Shown here: positions 18,094 through 26,998 of the stretch, one piece after another | Numbering within the stretch: the first letter of the stretch is position 1 | How the letters are laid out: each line of letters starts with the position of its first letter | Source: Ruegeria atlantica | Lineage (GTDB): Bacteria; Pseudomonadota; Alphaproteobacteria; Rhodobacterales; Rhodobacteraceae | Assembly: GCA_013032095.1 (NCBI GenBank) | Contig: WQBJ01000008.1 | Span: 62,001-126,000, forward strand | Length of the DNA: 64,000 nucleotides | Direction: 5' to 3' | Program-made: the position numbers and the translations under genes | Notes under the pieces: generated by a model | Told to the model about the DNA's origin: nothing | What the model saw: the letters and a program-made list of their open reading frames with translations, nothing else | Database searches by the model: none

Positions 18094-21000
18094 TCACAGG
18101 TCGATCTCAATCACGCCTTCGGGCTGCGCCGCGCGGCTTTGGCAGAGGATCATCGCGCGCTCGCGCTGCTTGTTCGACAGGACAAAATCGCGATGCTCAA
18201 TGTCGCCGGAAATCACACTGCATTTGCAGACGCCGCAGATGCCGTCCGCGCATTTCACGTCCACGTGAATGCCTGCCTCGTTCAGTACCTGCGCGGCGTC
18301 TTTACCCTCAGGCACCGTCACTTCGCGTCCCGATCTTGCCAGTCTCAGAGTAAACGGGTGGTTTTCATAGTCGGGCGGCTCGGGAACCGAGAAGTACTCC
18401 AAGTGCCGGGCGTCCTCGGGAAAGCCTTGCCGCTCAGCCGCCTGCATGACCCCATCCATGAAGCGGTCCGGCCCGCAGGTATAGACATGCCAGCCGTCCC
18501 GATAGCCCGACAGGATCGCCTCTAATTCGGCCCGCGTGCCTTCGTCCGAGAAGTGATAGTGCACGTGGTCCGCCCAAGGCGCAGCCGCCAGATCGTCCAG
18601 ATATCCGGCACCCGCGCGGGTGCTGGCGGAATAGTGCAGTTCGAATGGCTTGCCCAAGGCGTGCAAACGATGGGCGAAGGCGATCATCGGGGTGATGCCG
18701 ATCCCCCCTCCCATCAGGAAGGTCTTGGTCGCGGTCTCATCCAATTCGAAATGGTTGATGGGCTTCGAGACAAAGACCTTTCGCCCTTCATTGAAGATGC
18801 GATGCAAAAGGGCCGAACCCCCGCGCCCCTCGTCCTCGCGCAGCACGCCGATCTGATAGGTCGACCGGTCCGAGGGATCGCCGGACATCGAGTACTGCCG
18901 CAGGAATTCCGGCGCAACCAACACGTCCAGATGTGCCCCTGCGGTCCAGCCCGGCAAGGGCGTGCTGTCGAGGGCCGAGAACTCATACTTGGTCACGTCT
19001 GACGTCATCTTGTCGACCTTGGTCAATTCTACCCGTATCACCGGCGCATCACCCGCGATGGTGTAACGGTGAATCACCGACATATCACCGGCAGCTTTGC
19101 GGGCTTTGTACTCCTCGGCCGTCACCATCGCCTGATAAGCCGCAATCCCGGCTTCACGATCCATGGGAAAAGGATAAGGCCACGGATGCGGCGCCAGATA
19201 GGCCGGGTAAACCGCCAAGGTCTGGTCTTCGTATTTCAGATCCAGATCGGTCTGCAGGCCACGCCGGTTCAATGAATGTTCTGTGGGGCGATAGGCTCCG
19301 TCGGCCTGCAACTCAATATCCCACCACCATTTCTTGGTCTCATTTAACCCACCATTCCCGACGGCGTCATCCAAGCGGGCCAAAGCAGGCGCCGCAGACG
19401 GAATGTTCATTGCCGCCCAGCGGAATGGAGTTTCCTTAAAGATGCCTTCAAGGTTCCACGGGCAGGTCTTCATACACCTCCCGCACATCGCACCGCCCGG
19501 AGTAGTCACTCGATACGTCGCGCATTTCTGGCTGTCGGATTTCCAAATCTCATAGCCGTTAAACATCAATTTCGGGCCAGCTGTGATCGCGCCCGAGGGG
19601 CACTCGCGGGCACATTTGTTGCAGCTTTCGCAAAAGCTCTGCAGGCCGAAATCAATCGCCTTGTCATGCTCCATTGGCATGTCGGTCGTGACCGCACCGG
19701 ATTTCAACCGCGGGCCGAGATAAGGGTTCAGGATAACCTCACCGATCCGGCTAACCTCTCCCAACCCGGACAAGAGTAACAAGGGCGGCTGCAACACCTC
19801 TCCGTCCATCACTGTATGGGCTTTGGCCTTGTACCCAAGGTTTCGGATCTGCTGCGCGATCACACCACCCAATAGCGAGAACCTCAGATAGGCGCGCATG
19901 GACTGGGCGACACTGATCCAATCGTCACCGCTGGCGCCCTCCATCGTTTCATATCCCTGGTCGATGATCATGCTGATGGCCTGATCGTGGGGCGGCGTGA
20001 TCTCTTCCCCGGTTGCGTCATGCGAATACCAAGCCCAGTCCGGGCATCGGCTGAGACCCACCGCATCAACACCCAGAAAATAGCTCGCCGCCTTGATACT
20101 TTCTGCGTTGCGGGTGGCATCGGTGGGAGGCGCAACGTCCGCACTCTCGCCATCCTGCAACAGGACAAACGCGCCTAGCGCGCGGCGTTGGGCGCAACTG
20201 GGGGCCGCTTTTCGCACATAGTGGCCACCCTTAGCCCCGTCCTGTAGCGGTTTACCCATATCCCCGAATTGAGCCCGCGCGAACATGTCGGCGCGCTTCG
20301 GGACGCGGGCTACGTTTTCCTCATCAATATAGGTGGTTGGTGCCTCAACCCGCTTGAGTTTCTCGAACGGGTGCGCCCCGTCCACATAGCGACGTTTAGC
20401 ATAAGTGTCCCGGTTCAATGCGTTCTTCGCAAACCCCGTCCCCAACCACCACGCCGGACCTTGTGTACGAAACCACGGCTGCTGCGCCATTGGACGCAAG
20501 GGCTGATCATGCGCGATCTCCATCTCCGTCGTCACGGCCGCCAGACCGAACCGCTTGCCCAGCCACGGTGCCACGACGTCGCCACCTTCAACCGAGGCCA
20601 GCCCCGCTGCAACTGCCAGCCGCCCCAAATCCACTTCGGACGACATCGACGAATGCGCCCGTGCGTCAAACCCCAGCAAGCGGATATAGTTGGCAATCAC
20701 CACCGCATTCTCGGTTGCCAGCAGACAGGCGCGGTGCTCCTGCGCGTTCTTGATCCAGTCCGCGCCAGGTTCTTCAGGGCTCGGGTCGCGGTTGTGTTCA
20801 AATAGAAAGACGATGGCATGGCGATGCGTATCCATCGGCCTGGGCGCGGCCTCCATGCTTTCTTTCAGATCAGCCATGATCAAGTCGATGCCCGAGGCGA
20901 GAGTCTTGGTTTGCCGAGTTTTCAGCGCGTGAGCCAGACGGTCAATATCCGGGTTTCGTCGGGTGTTAGCCAACAACGCTTCGGACGGCAGCGGACCGCA

Positions 21001-21306
21001 GCCCATCATGGACGCATCATTGAAATAGCCAAATGCCTTGAGGTGGTTGGCACGTTCCAAAGGGTCTTCAGTGATTTCCGACTCCACGTTATTCACGAAC
21101 CCATCGCGGATAGTGTCCAACATGGCCTGAAACTCACCCATTGCGTTGACGATACTTTCCGGCTGTTCCGGTCGACGGAAACTCAGCTCCGGCATGGGCG
21201 TCACCAACGACAGGTCCGGTATCCGGGGCTGGCGCGCCAAACGCTCCAATGGGTAACGCCCCATATGGACAGGTCTGTTCTTGTCCGAGAAAAAGCGAAG
21301 TCCCAT
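18094..21306 (-). CDS. Self-sufficient reductive dehalogenase fused to FMN/NAD(P)H/2Fe-2S reductase
   Basis: 1070 residues from the ATG at 21306 (AGGAGG six bases upstream). Domains: B12-dependent reductive dehalogenase core (about 50-640) with two ferredoxin-type 4Fe-4S motifs, Cys559-562-565-569 and Cys595-608-611-615; then a phthalate-dioxygenase-reductase-like module (about 745-985) with flavin motif RQYSMSG, nucleotide motif GGGIGITPM and YTCGPDRFMD; then a plant-type 2Fe-2S domain (Cys1019, 1024, 1027, 1055). This is the architecture of BhbA and the Nitratireductor NpRdhA, which remove halogen from halophenols in the aerobic cytoplasm using NAD(P)H. No Tat signal and no RdhB anchor are present, consistent with a catabolic enzyme. 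The core contains a visible internal duplication. A divergent LysR gene is the likely regulator. The halogenated substrate is unknown. Confidence 0.9.
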   Translation of the reverse strand: MGLRFFSDKNRPVHMGRYPLERLARQPRIPDLSLVTPMPELSFRRPEQPESIVNAMGEFQAMLDTIRDGFVNNVESEITEDPLERANHLKAFGYFNDASMMGCGPLPSEALLANTRRNPDIDRLAHALKTRQTKTLASGIDLIMADLKESMEAAPRPMDTHRHAIVFLFEHNRDPSPEEPGADWIKNAQEHRACLLATENAVVIANYIRLLGFDARAHSSMSSEVDLGRLAVAAGLASVEGGDVVAPWLGKRFGLAAVTTEMEIAHDQPLRPMAQQPWFRTQGPAWWLGTGFAKNALNRDTYAKRRYVDGAHPFEKLKRVEAPTTYIDEENVARVPKRADMFARAQFGDMGKPLQDGAKGGHYVRKAAPSCAQRRALGAFVLLQDGESADVAPPTDATRNAESIKAASYFLGVDAVGLSRCPDWAWYSHDATGEEITPPHDQAISMIIDQGYETMEGASGDDWISVAQSMRAYLRFSLLGGVIAQQIRNLGYKAKAHTVMDGEVLQPPLLLLSGLGEVSRIGEVILNPYLGPRLKSGAVTTDMPMEHDKAIDFGLQSFCESCNKCARECPSGAITAGPKLMFNGYEIWKSDSQKCATYRVTTPGGAMCGRCMKTCPWNLEGIFKETPFRWAAMNIPSAAPALARLDDAVGNGGLNETKKWWWDIELQADGAYRPTEHSLNRRGLQTDLDLKYEDQTLAVYPAYLAPHPWPYPFPMDREAGIAAYQAMVTAEEYKARKAAGDMSVIHRYTIAGDAPVIRVELTKVDKMTSDVTKYEFSALDSTPLPGWTAGAHLDVLVAPEFLRQYSMSGDPSDRSTYQIGVLREDEGRGGSALLHRIFNEGRKVFVSKPINHFELDETATKTFLMGGGIGITPMIAFAHRLHALGKPFELHYSASTRAGAGYLDDLAAAPWADHVHYHFSDEGTRAELEAILSGYRDGWHVYTCGPDRFMDGVMQAAERQGFPEDARHLEYFSVPEPPDYENHPFTLRLARSGREVTVPEGKDAAQVLNEAGIHVDVKCADGICGVCKCSVISGDIEHRDFVLSNKQRERAMILCQSRAAQPEGVIEIDL

Positions 21307-21362
21307 CGTGTGCCTCCTGTATTTGAGTGTCACCTAATGCGCCGTGGACAGCAAATCCATTC

Positions 21363-21374
21363 ATGACTAGTCAT
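21363..21374. promoter_or_regulatory. Perfect palindrome in the dehalogenase/LysR divergent promoter
   Basis: ATGACTAGTCAT is a perfect 12-base palindrome, 7 bases before the LysR start and 56 before the dehalogenase start. Its place and AT-N8-AT form fit a LysR-type binding site; this is inference. Confidence 0.45.
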
Positions 21375-21381
21375 AGATGAT

Positions 21382-22284
21382 ATGAGTAAAACTGATTTCA
21401 CCGACTTGGATGGCAAGATCCTTCGCACATTCCTGACAATCCTCGAGGAAAGTTCGGTCTCGAAAGCTGCCGACCGGCTGGGCGTGACGCAATCTGCGAT
21501 CAGCCATACGCTGGCCAAGCTGCGGCAGGTTCTTGGCGACCCGCTGTTCGTGCGCTCGGGGCAAGGCTTGACCCCAACCGAACGCGCCCTGTCTTTGAAA
21601 GAGCCCGTACAGCGCGTTCTGGATGGGATGCGTGCGCTGACTGATGACCGCCCATTTGACCCGCAGGCAGAAGAGATCAGCATCCAGATTGCCACCAACG
21701 ACATGCCACGCGAGCTGATTTTTCCGCCGCTACTACGTGCGCTTCGGTCCGAGGGTGTGCGATTGCGGCTGGGCTTCATCCCGTCTGGCGTCCCCGACCC
21801 GGATCTGCTGCGCAGTGACAGGTGCCAGCTGATGCTAACCCCGCTCCCCCCCGACGGGCCGGATATTTTCCAGAAACGCGTACTGATCAGCCCTCTTATG
21901 ATCTTTTACGACTCAGACCAGCGCGACCCGCCGGACAGTTGGCAAAGTTATTGCCAAACCGAACATGTAGAGGTTCGCTTCGCCGACGGGCGCAGTTCGC
22001 GCATGGTGATGCGTGGCGTGGACCAGAGCCAGATCAGGCCGCCCATCGTAGCCTTGCCCAATTTCAACGCCATCTCGTCTTTCGTGAAGGACAGCGACTT
22101 GATCTCGACCGACACGGCGCTGATGAAAAAAGGGCCACTGGCAGCGCTGGATTGTGCGCCGCTTCCGTTCGAGTGTGAGCCTGTTTCAATCTACATGGTT
22201 TGGCATCAGCGTTTGGCCAATGATCCGGCACATCGCTGGCTGCGCGCACGGATTGAGGCCGTCGCTGCAACGCTACAGGGCTGA
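21382..22284 (+). CDS. LysR-family transcriptional regulator, dehalogenase-divergent
   Basis: 300 residues. N-terminal winged helix with FLTILEESSVSKAADRLGVT and QSAISHTLAKLRQVLGDPLF, the NodD/LeuO-like subtype. The effector domain follows. Divergent from the reductive dehalogenase, 75 bases between starts, with a perfect palindrome between them; by LysR convention it would activate the dehalogenase operon in response to a (halogenated) aromatic ligand. The ATG at 21382 lacks a strong ribosome site (GATGATATG). Confidence 0.9.
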   Translation: MSKTDFTDLDGKILRTFLTILEESSVSKAADRLGVTQSAISHTLAKLRQVLGDPLFVRSGQGLTPTERALSLKEPVQRVLDGMRALTDDRPFDPQAEEISIQIATNDMPRELIFPPLLRALRSEGVRLRLGFIPSGVPDPDLLRSDRCQLMLTPLPPDGPDIFQKRVLISPLMIFYDSDQRDPPDSWQSYCQTEHVEVRFADGRSSRMVMRGVDQSQIRPPIVALPNFNAISSFVKDSDLISTDTALMKKGPLAALDCAPLPFECEPVSIYMVWHQRLANDPAHRWLRARIEAVAATLQG

Positions 22285-22303
22285 CGGCTATCACTACCAG
22301 AGA

Positions 22304-23575
22304 TCAAAACCGCGCCTTGATGAAGTGCGTCAGGGCTGCACCCGTCTCGAAATAAGCGCGCCTCAGTCCGGTCCAGTTTTCGTGGTAGTCGGAAACGGCC
22401 GGGACAGGCAGCAGGGATGGATCCTCGTTCAGCAAGCTTTCGGCGACCAACCGACCGAAGACAGTGCCTGGCCCAATGCCCCGACCAGAATACCCATGCA
22501 CTGAATAGGCATTGGGGCCGACCTGGGTGATCTTGGGAAGGTGGTCCGAGGTCATCGCAATCCGCCCGTGCCATCCCTCAATCAACGGCTGATCGGCAAG
22601 CTGCGGAAAAAGCTCTGCCAGCTTGCGACGGATCCACGCCGTGTGGACCAATCGGCCTGCCCGCTCCAGATCACCCATTGCGCCGATAACCAGTCGCCCC
22701 TCAGCATCCATTCGGAATGAGGTCATGATCAGACCTGTATCCCAGCATCCTTCTCCACCCGGCAGAATACTCGCACGCAGGTTCTCCGACAGTGGCGCGG
22801 TGGAGAACTGGAAGTAGTAGACCGGCACGTAGTCGGGGGTCGAGGCGTGAAGACCCTGGTGGTAGGCATTTGTCGCTTGAATCACAGATTTTGCGTGCAC
22901 CCTGCCTTGAGGGGTATTTAGTGTCCAAACGCCATCCTCGTGCTGCATGGTTTCAACAGGGCAATAAGAGACGATGCGCGCTCCGGCCTCGGCAGCGGCG
23001 CGGGCCAGACCCCGGACATAGCCAAGTGGCTGGATTGTCCCCGCGCGCGGGTCGAACAGAGCCCCGCGAAACCGCGCGCTACCGGTGCGGTATGTGGTTT
23101 GTTCGGCAGACAACAACTCCACCGGCGCCCCAGAGGCCGTCAACTGTGCGTGGCGCGCCTGCAGATCTCGCAATCCTGACCCGGAATGCGCGCAATGCAG
23201 TGTCCCGTTTCGCACTGGTTCACAATCGATACCATGCCGTTCAATCAGGTCGAAAACGTCCCCAGGCGCCCCTGACAAAAGAGAGATCAGCCGGTCCCCT
23301 GCTTCCTCACCCAGATGGGCCAGAATTTCGTCCGGCGGCAACCAAAGTCCAGCATTAGCTAATCCGACATTACGGCCCGAGCCGCCGTGCCCGATCTCAT
23401 GCGCCTCAAGCAGACATACTGACGCCCCGGCCCGCGCCGCCATCAAGGCCGCAGAGCAACCAGTATAACCACCGCCAATTACTGCCAGATCTACCGAAGT
23501 CTCGTCAGTCAAAGGACACGTCTCGGCAGGCTCCCGGCAGGTTTTCAGCCAAAGGGACAGATCGTGATCGCTCAC
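22304..23575 (-). CDS. FAD-dependent oxidoreductase, DAO/PuuB type
   Basis: 423 residues. The dinucleotide-binding motif VIGGGYTGCSAALMAARAG is near residues 32-50, with LLEA closing the fold; the C-terminal FAD signature is YSVHGYSGRGIGPG. The layout matches gamma-glutamylputrescine oxidase or glycine/D-amino acid oxidase-like proteins. It would oxidise an amine or secondary amino acid. It is convergent with LysR, and lies downstream of the acyltransferase-like and E1 genes on the same strand, probably one operon. Substrate unknown. Confidence 0.85.
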   Translation of the reverse strand: MSDHDLSLWLKTCREPAETCPLTDETSVDLAVIGGGYTGCSAALMAARAGASVCLLEAHEIGHGGSGRNVGLANAGLWLPPDEILAHLGEEAGDRLISLLSGAPGDVFDLIERHGIDCEPVRNGTLHCAHSGSGLRDLQARHAQLTASGAPVELLSAEQTTYRTGSARFRGALFDPRAGTIQPLGYVRGLARAAAEAGARIVSYCPVETMQHEDGVWTLNTPQGRVHAKSVIQATNAYHQGLHASTPDYVPVYYFQFSTAPLSENLRASILPGGEGCWDTGLIMTSFRMDAEGRLVIGAMGDLERAGRLVHTAWIRRKLAELFPQLADQPLIEGWHGRIAMTSDHLPKITQVGPNAYSVHGYSGRGIGPGTVFGRLVAESLLNEDPSLLPVPAVSDYHENWTGLRRAYFETGAALTHFIKARF

Positions 23576-23614
23576 AGCGGGCTCCTTGAATCTTCGCGGA
23601 TCATCAGCGCGGGG

Positions 23615-24649
23615 TCAGCCGGTTACAAGCGCCCTTTGATCATCCCGGCCCATTGCGATCAAGAAAGGTTCCACTTCCTGCTGCGCCTGAAACGCTGTCT
23701 TGTCCGACAATCCCTTCCAATTGGCCAGAACAAGTGATTGCGCCACAGCCCCACCCAAAGTAACGCCCGGCCCGGTCACGATGAACAGGTCAGGCGCGAA
23801 TTCATGTGCCGCCGCCTGGATGGCGCGGGTGAAGTCATAGGTCTCGGTCACCTGATGGCCCAGTGTATAGTCCCACAGCGCCCGCGTGTCCGTCGCACCC
23901 GGCCACCAAATTTTACCGCGCCCGTCGATCAGCGGATACTCGGGTTGACCAAACAAGTCCGGGCTCAGCCTCGCCCGCCCTTCGGCAGCGACCGGGGCCT
24001 GCAAGGAGGTGTGAAACGCGGCGTGGTTTGCCAACCGCATCGGGAACCGCTCCTGAACCATGGGCTGAGACACTTCGAATGCCGCCAATCCTGCTTCATT
24101 TCCGGCCAGAACCAACATCCCGCCCAAATCGATTGACAGCGCCAGATCACAACCATTCGTCGCGTTGATCTGCGCTATATCTGCCAGCAATTCGGCCTTC
24201 CGGGTTGCGTCATTCTGCCAATTGTTACCAACAAACGGGTAAACCAACTGCCCGCCAATCAGTTGTTCCTGCATAAGCGTGCCCATCGTATTCACAACGC
24301 GGAACCCGCCCTGCGGTGATAGCGCGCCACCTGCAGCCAAGGCGGTGTACCAGCCCATGGAATTACCAGTGACCGCAACCACCTCAATACCGTCTGCCAA
24401 AGCCTGTGCATCTCCCAGCGATGCCGTATAGATCAGGGGCGACGCCACATCGCCGCGCGAGTATTTGCTAACCGTGTACCGGCTGGCACCGTCCAACGCT
24501 GTCACAGCATCCTGTCTCGTCTCCGTGCGGATAGCGTCAAAACTGTGGAACAGATTCATCCGCTGAGCGTGGTGGCGGTGCAGATATCCCAGTTCGGGTT
24601 TGTTGTAGGTGCCTCGACCGGGGCAGATCAGAACAGCGGTACGGGTCAT
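23615..24649 (-). CDS. Acyltransferase-like protein (malonyl-CoA:ACP transacylase superfamily)
   Basis: 344 residues. The serine nucleophile elbow is GNSMGW (Ser97) in place of the common GHSxG, and a candidate catalytic histidine is His213 (NHAAFHTS), which matches the FabD-type Ser-His arrangement. The family moves acyl groups between CoA and carrier protein. It is not next to fatty-acid synthesis genes; instead it overlaps the fused E1 gene by 4 bases (ATGA), so it should function with that dehydrogenase. Substrate unknown. Confidence 0.7.
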   Translation of the reverse strand: MTRTAVLICPGRGTYNKPELGYLHRHHAQRMNLFHSFDAIRTETRQDAVTALDGASRYTVSKYSRGDVASPLIYTASLGDAQALADGIEVVAVTGNSMGWYTALAAGGALSPQGGFRVVNTMGTLMQEQLIGGQLVYPFVGNNWQNDATRKAELLADIAQINATNGCDLALSIDLGGMLVLAGNEAGLAAFEVSQPMVQERFPMRLANHAAFHTSLQAPVAAEGRARLSPDLFGQPEYPLIDGRGKIWWPGATDTRALWDYTLGHQVTETYDFTRAIQAAAHEFAPDLFIVTGPGVTLGGAVAQSLVLANWKGLSDKTAFQAQQEVEPFLIAMGRDDQRALVTG

Positions 24650-26838
24650 GTGCGATCTCCGGTCAGCTTCAGCGCAGCGGCAACGATTCCGTCCTTGGAG
24701 GGCAGCGGAGCGGCGTAGGCCGGACCAGTCGCGATAAAGCAGTCCTCGGCCACAACACGCGCGGTCGGGATCGTCGGACTTTCTTCAGCGAAGAACGTCA
24801 TCAACGCCTCGGACTGGCTGCCGGTGCGGCGGCATTCATCAACGACCAGAACATGTGCACATGGCTTGGTGGCCTCACGCAGAGCATCGACGGGCAGAGG
24901 CGCTAACCATCGCATGTCGATGATCCGGGTTTTCACACCGGCCGCTTCCAACTCGGGCAGCGACTGTTTCGAATGGTAGTGCCCATTCCCGTAGGTCACG
25001 ATCACCAAATCAGTACCGTCTCCGTGTACGCCAACCTCACCCAGCGCGATATGTTGATCGGGTGAGGGATAGGTGGTCATCCACCCACCATCCTGCGCTT
25101 CATGCAGGTCGCGCATCGGGTAGAGGGCAATGGGTTCCAGAAACACCACCACCCGCTGCTCTTCCCGCGCCAGCCGCACACATTCGCGCATCATCTGCGC
25201 CGCGTCCGCCCCGGTGGAGGGGCAGGCGATGATCACGCCCGGAATGTCCCGCAGCACGGCCAGAGAGTTGTCGTTGTGGAAATGTCCGCCAAACCCTTTC
25301 TGATAACCCAGACCCGCAATCCGCAGCACCATTGGGTTGGTGAACTGGCCGTTCGAGAAAAACGGCAGAGTCGCCGCCTCACCCCTTATCTGATCCTCGG
25401 CATTGTGCAGATAAGCGAGGAATTGAATTTCGGGGATTGGGATGAACCCATTGTGGCCCATACCAATCGCGAGCCCAAGAATGGACTGCTCGTCCAGAAG
25501 CGTGTCGATCACCCGGTCCGGTCCAAACCTCTGCTGCAATTTCTGGGTCACGCCATAAACGCCCCCCTTACGGCCCACGTCCTCACCCATGCAAACGATC
25601 TCAACGTGTTCCAGCATCAGGTCGGTCAGCGCCCAATTGATCAGGCGGCTCATGGGTTGCGGCTCGCTTATTACGCGCATGTCACCGCCAAAAGCATTTG
25701 CACGCGCCTTGGCACTGGGGCCGTTGGTGGGCTTGCACACTCGCTTTGGTGGGATCAGGCTGGCCATCACTTCGGACGCATTGGCCAGATGCGGGCGGGT
25801 GGCGGCCTCGGCTGCGATGCGATCGGTACGGGCACAAGTGTCGGTGTAGATTTTCAACGCCTGATCCGGAGACAGTGCTCCTGCCTGATCCAATAGCCGT
25901 ACCGTGTGCAATAGAGGGTCATTGGCTTCATCAGCCTCGACTTCGGATTTCGACAGGTAGGTAGTCGGCACATCCGCACCCGCGTGACCATAGAGACGCA
26001 CCATCTTTAAGTGCAGGAAGGCAGGTTTGCGGCGTGTCCGTACGAAATCGGCAGCCTCCCGCGCCACCGCGTATGCTTCATAGATATCCAGACCATTGGC
26101 TTGAAAATACTTAATGCCGGGGCGATGCTCCATCGAAGCTTGTATCCAGCCTTTCGGCGTTTTCACCGAAATACCGATCCCGTTATCCTCACACACGAAC
26201 AAAAGCGGCAGCGGCGTCGATTGCACACTGGTCCACCCTGCGGTGTTGATCGCCCCCTGCGCCGTCGAATGGTTGGCTGAGGCATCCCCGAAGGAACACA
26301 TTGCAATCCCATCTTCAGGCAATTCGCGGTGCTCGGGGTCATGCCGCCGTGCTGCACCAAGACTGTATGCCGCCCCGACCGCCTTGGGCAGGTGGCTGGC
26401 AATGGTCGAGGTCTGCGGCGGGATCATCAGCGCCTTCGAACCCAGCACTTTGTGCCGCCCGCCTGAGGTTGGGTCCTCTTTCGAACACGCAAAGCTCAGC
26501 AGCATGTCCCAGGCGATTTGTTGGCCGGGCACTTGTTCAGCCCGGGCAATCTGAAACGCGGCATCCCGGTAGTGTAAAAAGGCTATGTCAGTCGGGCGCA
26601 GCGCATGGGCAACGGCCGCCATACCCTCATGCCCGGACGAACCGATGGTATAAAACCCCTGCCCCGCCTTCTGCATCGCCCTGCTGGTACGATCCAACGC
26701 CCGGCTCAGGACTTGCGATCGATAGAGCGACACCGCATCGGTGTTGATCAGACCCGACCGAGGAGCCACACCATCGGGAAAATCGCCTTTCGCCACCCGG
26801 GCCAAGAAGTTTTCGTGAACGATCTGAGCGCGATCCAT
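24646..26838 (-). CDS. Fused alpha-beta 2-oxoacid dehydrogenase E1 component
   Basis: 730 residues. The alpha-type half (about 30-350) carries the thiamine diphosphate motif GDASAN at 184-189 followed by GAINTA; the beta-type half (about 396-730) starts MSRLINWALTDLM and has MGEDVGRKGGVYGVT. Normally these are separate subunits of pyruvate or branched-chain 2-oxoacid dehydrogenases acting with E2 (lipoyl) and E3; no E2 or E3 gene lies nearby. The partner is a 4-base-overlapping acyltransferase-like gene. Whether it loads a complex or decarboxylates a 2-oxoacid alone is open. Divergent LysR at 26999 is the probable regulator. Confidence 0.85.
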   Translation of the reverse strand: MDRAQIVHENFLARVAKGDFPDGVAPRSGLINTDAVSLYRSQVLSRALDRTSRAMQKAGQGFYTIGSSGHEGMAAVAHALRPTDIAFLHYRDAAFQIARAEQVPGQQIAWDMLLSFACSKEDPTSGGRHKVLGSKALMIPPQTSTIASHLPKAVGAAYSLGAARRHDPEHRELPEDGIAMCSFGDASANHSTAQGAINTAGWTSVQSTPLPLLFVCEDNGIGISVKTPKGWIQASMEHRPGIKYFQANGLDIYEAYAVAREAADFVRTRRKPAFLHLKMVRLYGHAGADVPTTYLSKSEVEADEANDPLLHTVRLLDQAGALSPDQALKIYTDTCARTDRIAAEAATRPHLANASEVMASLIPPKRVCKPTNGPSAKARANAFGGDMRVISEPQPMSRLINWALTDLMLEHVEIVCMGEDVGRKGGVYGVTQKLQQRFGPDRVIDTLLDEQSILGLAIGMGHNGFIPIPEIQFLAYLHNAEDQIRGEAATLPFFSNGQFTNPMVLRIAGLGYQKGFGGHFHNDNSLAVLRDIPGVIIACPSTGADAAQMMRECVRLAREEQRVVVFLEPIALYPMRDLHEAQDGGWMTTYPSPDQHIALGEVGVHGDGTDLVIVTYGNGHYHSKQSLPELEAAGVKTRIIDMRWLAPLPVDALREATKPCAHVLVVDECRRTGSQSEALMTFFAEESPTIPTARVVAEDCFIATGPAYAAPLPSKDGIVAAALKLTGDRT

Positions 26839-26998
26839 GGCCTGTTTCCTGATCTTCTTTTCTTAGGTTGGGCAGTTTCATCTTGGATACCACGCAGATT
26901 CTCAATCGGTCGTCCAAAAGAAAAGCCTGTTTTTGTATCGGTCTGGCACATCGCAAATGCCAGTGATATTCCGTCGGAAAGGTATGAGGATTTGTCAT

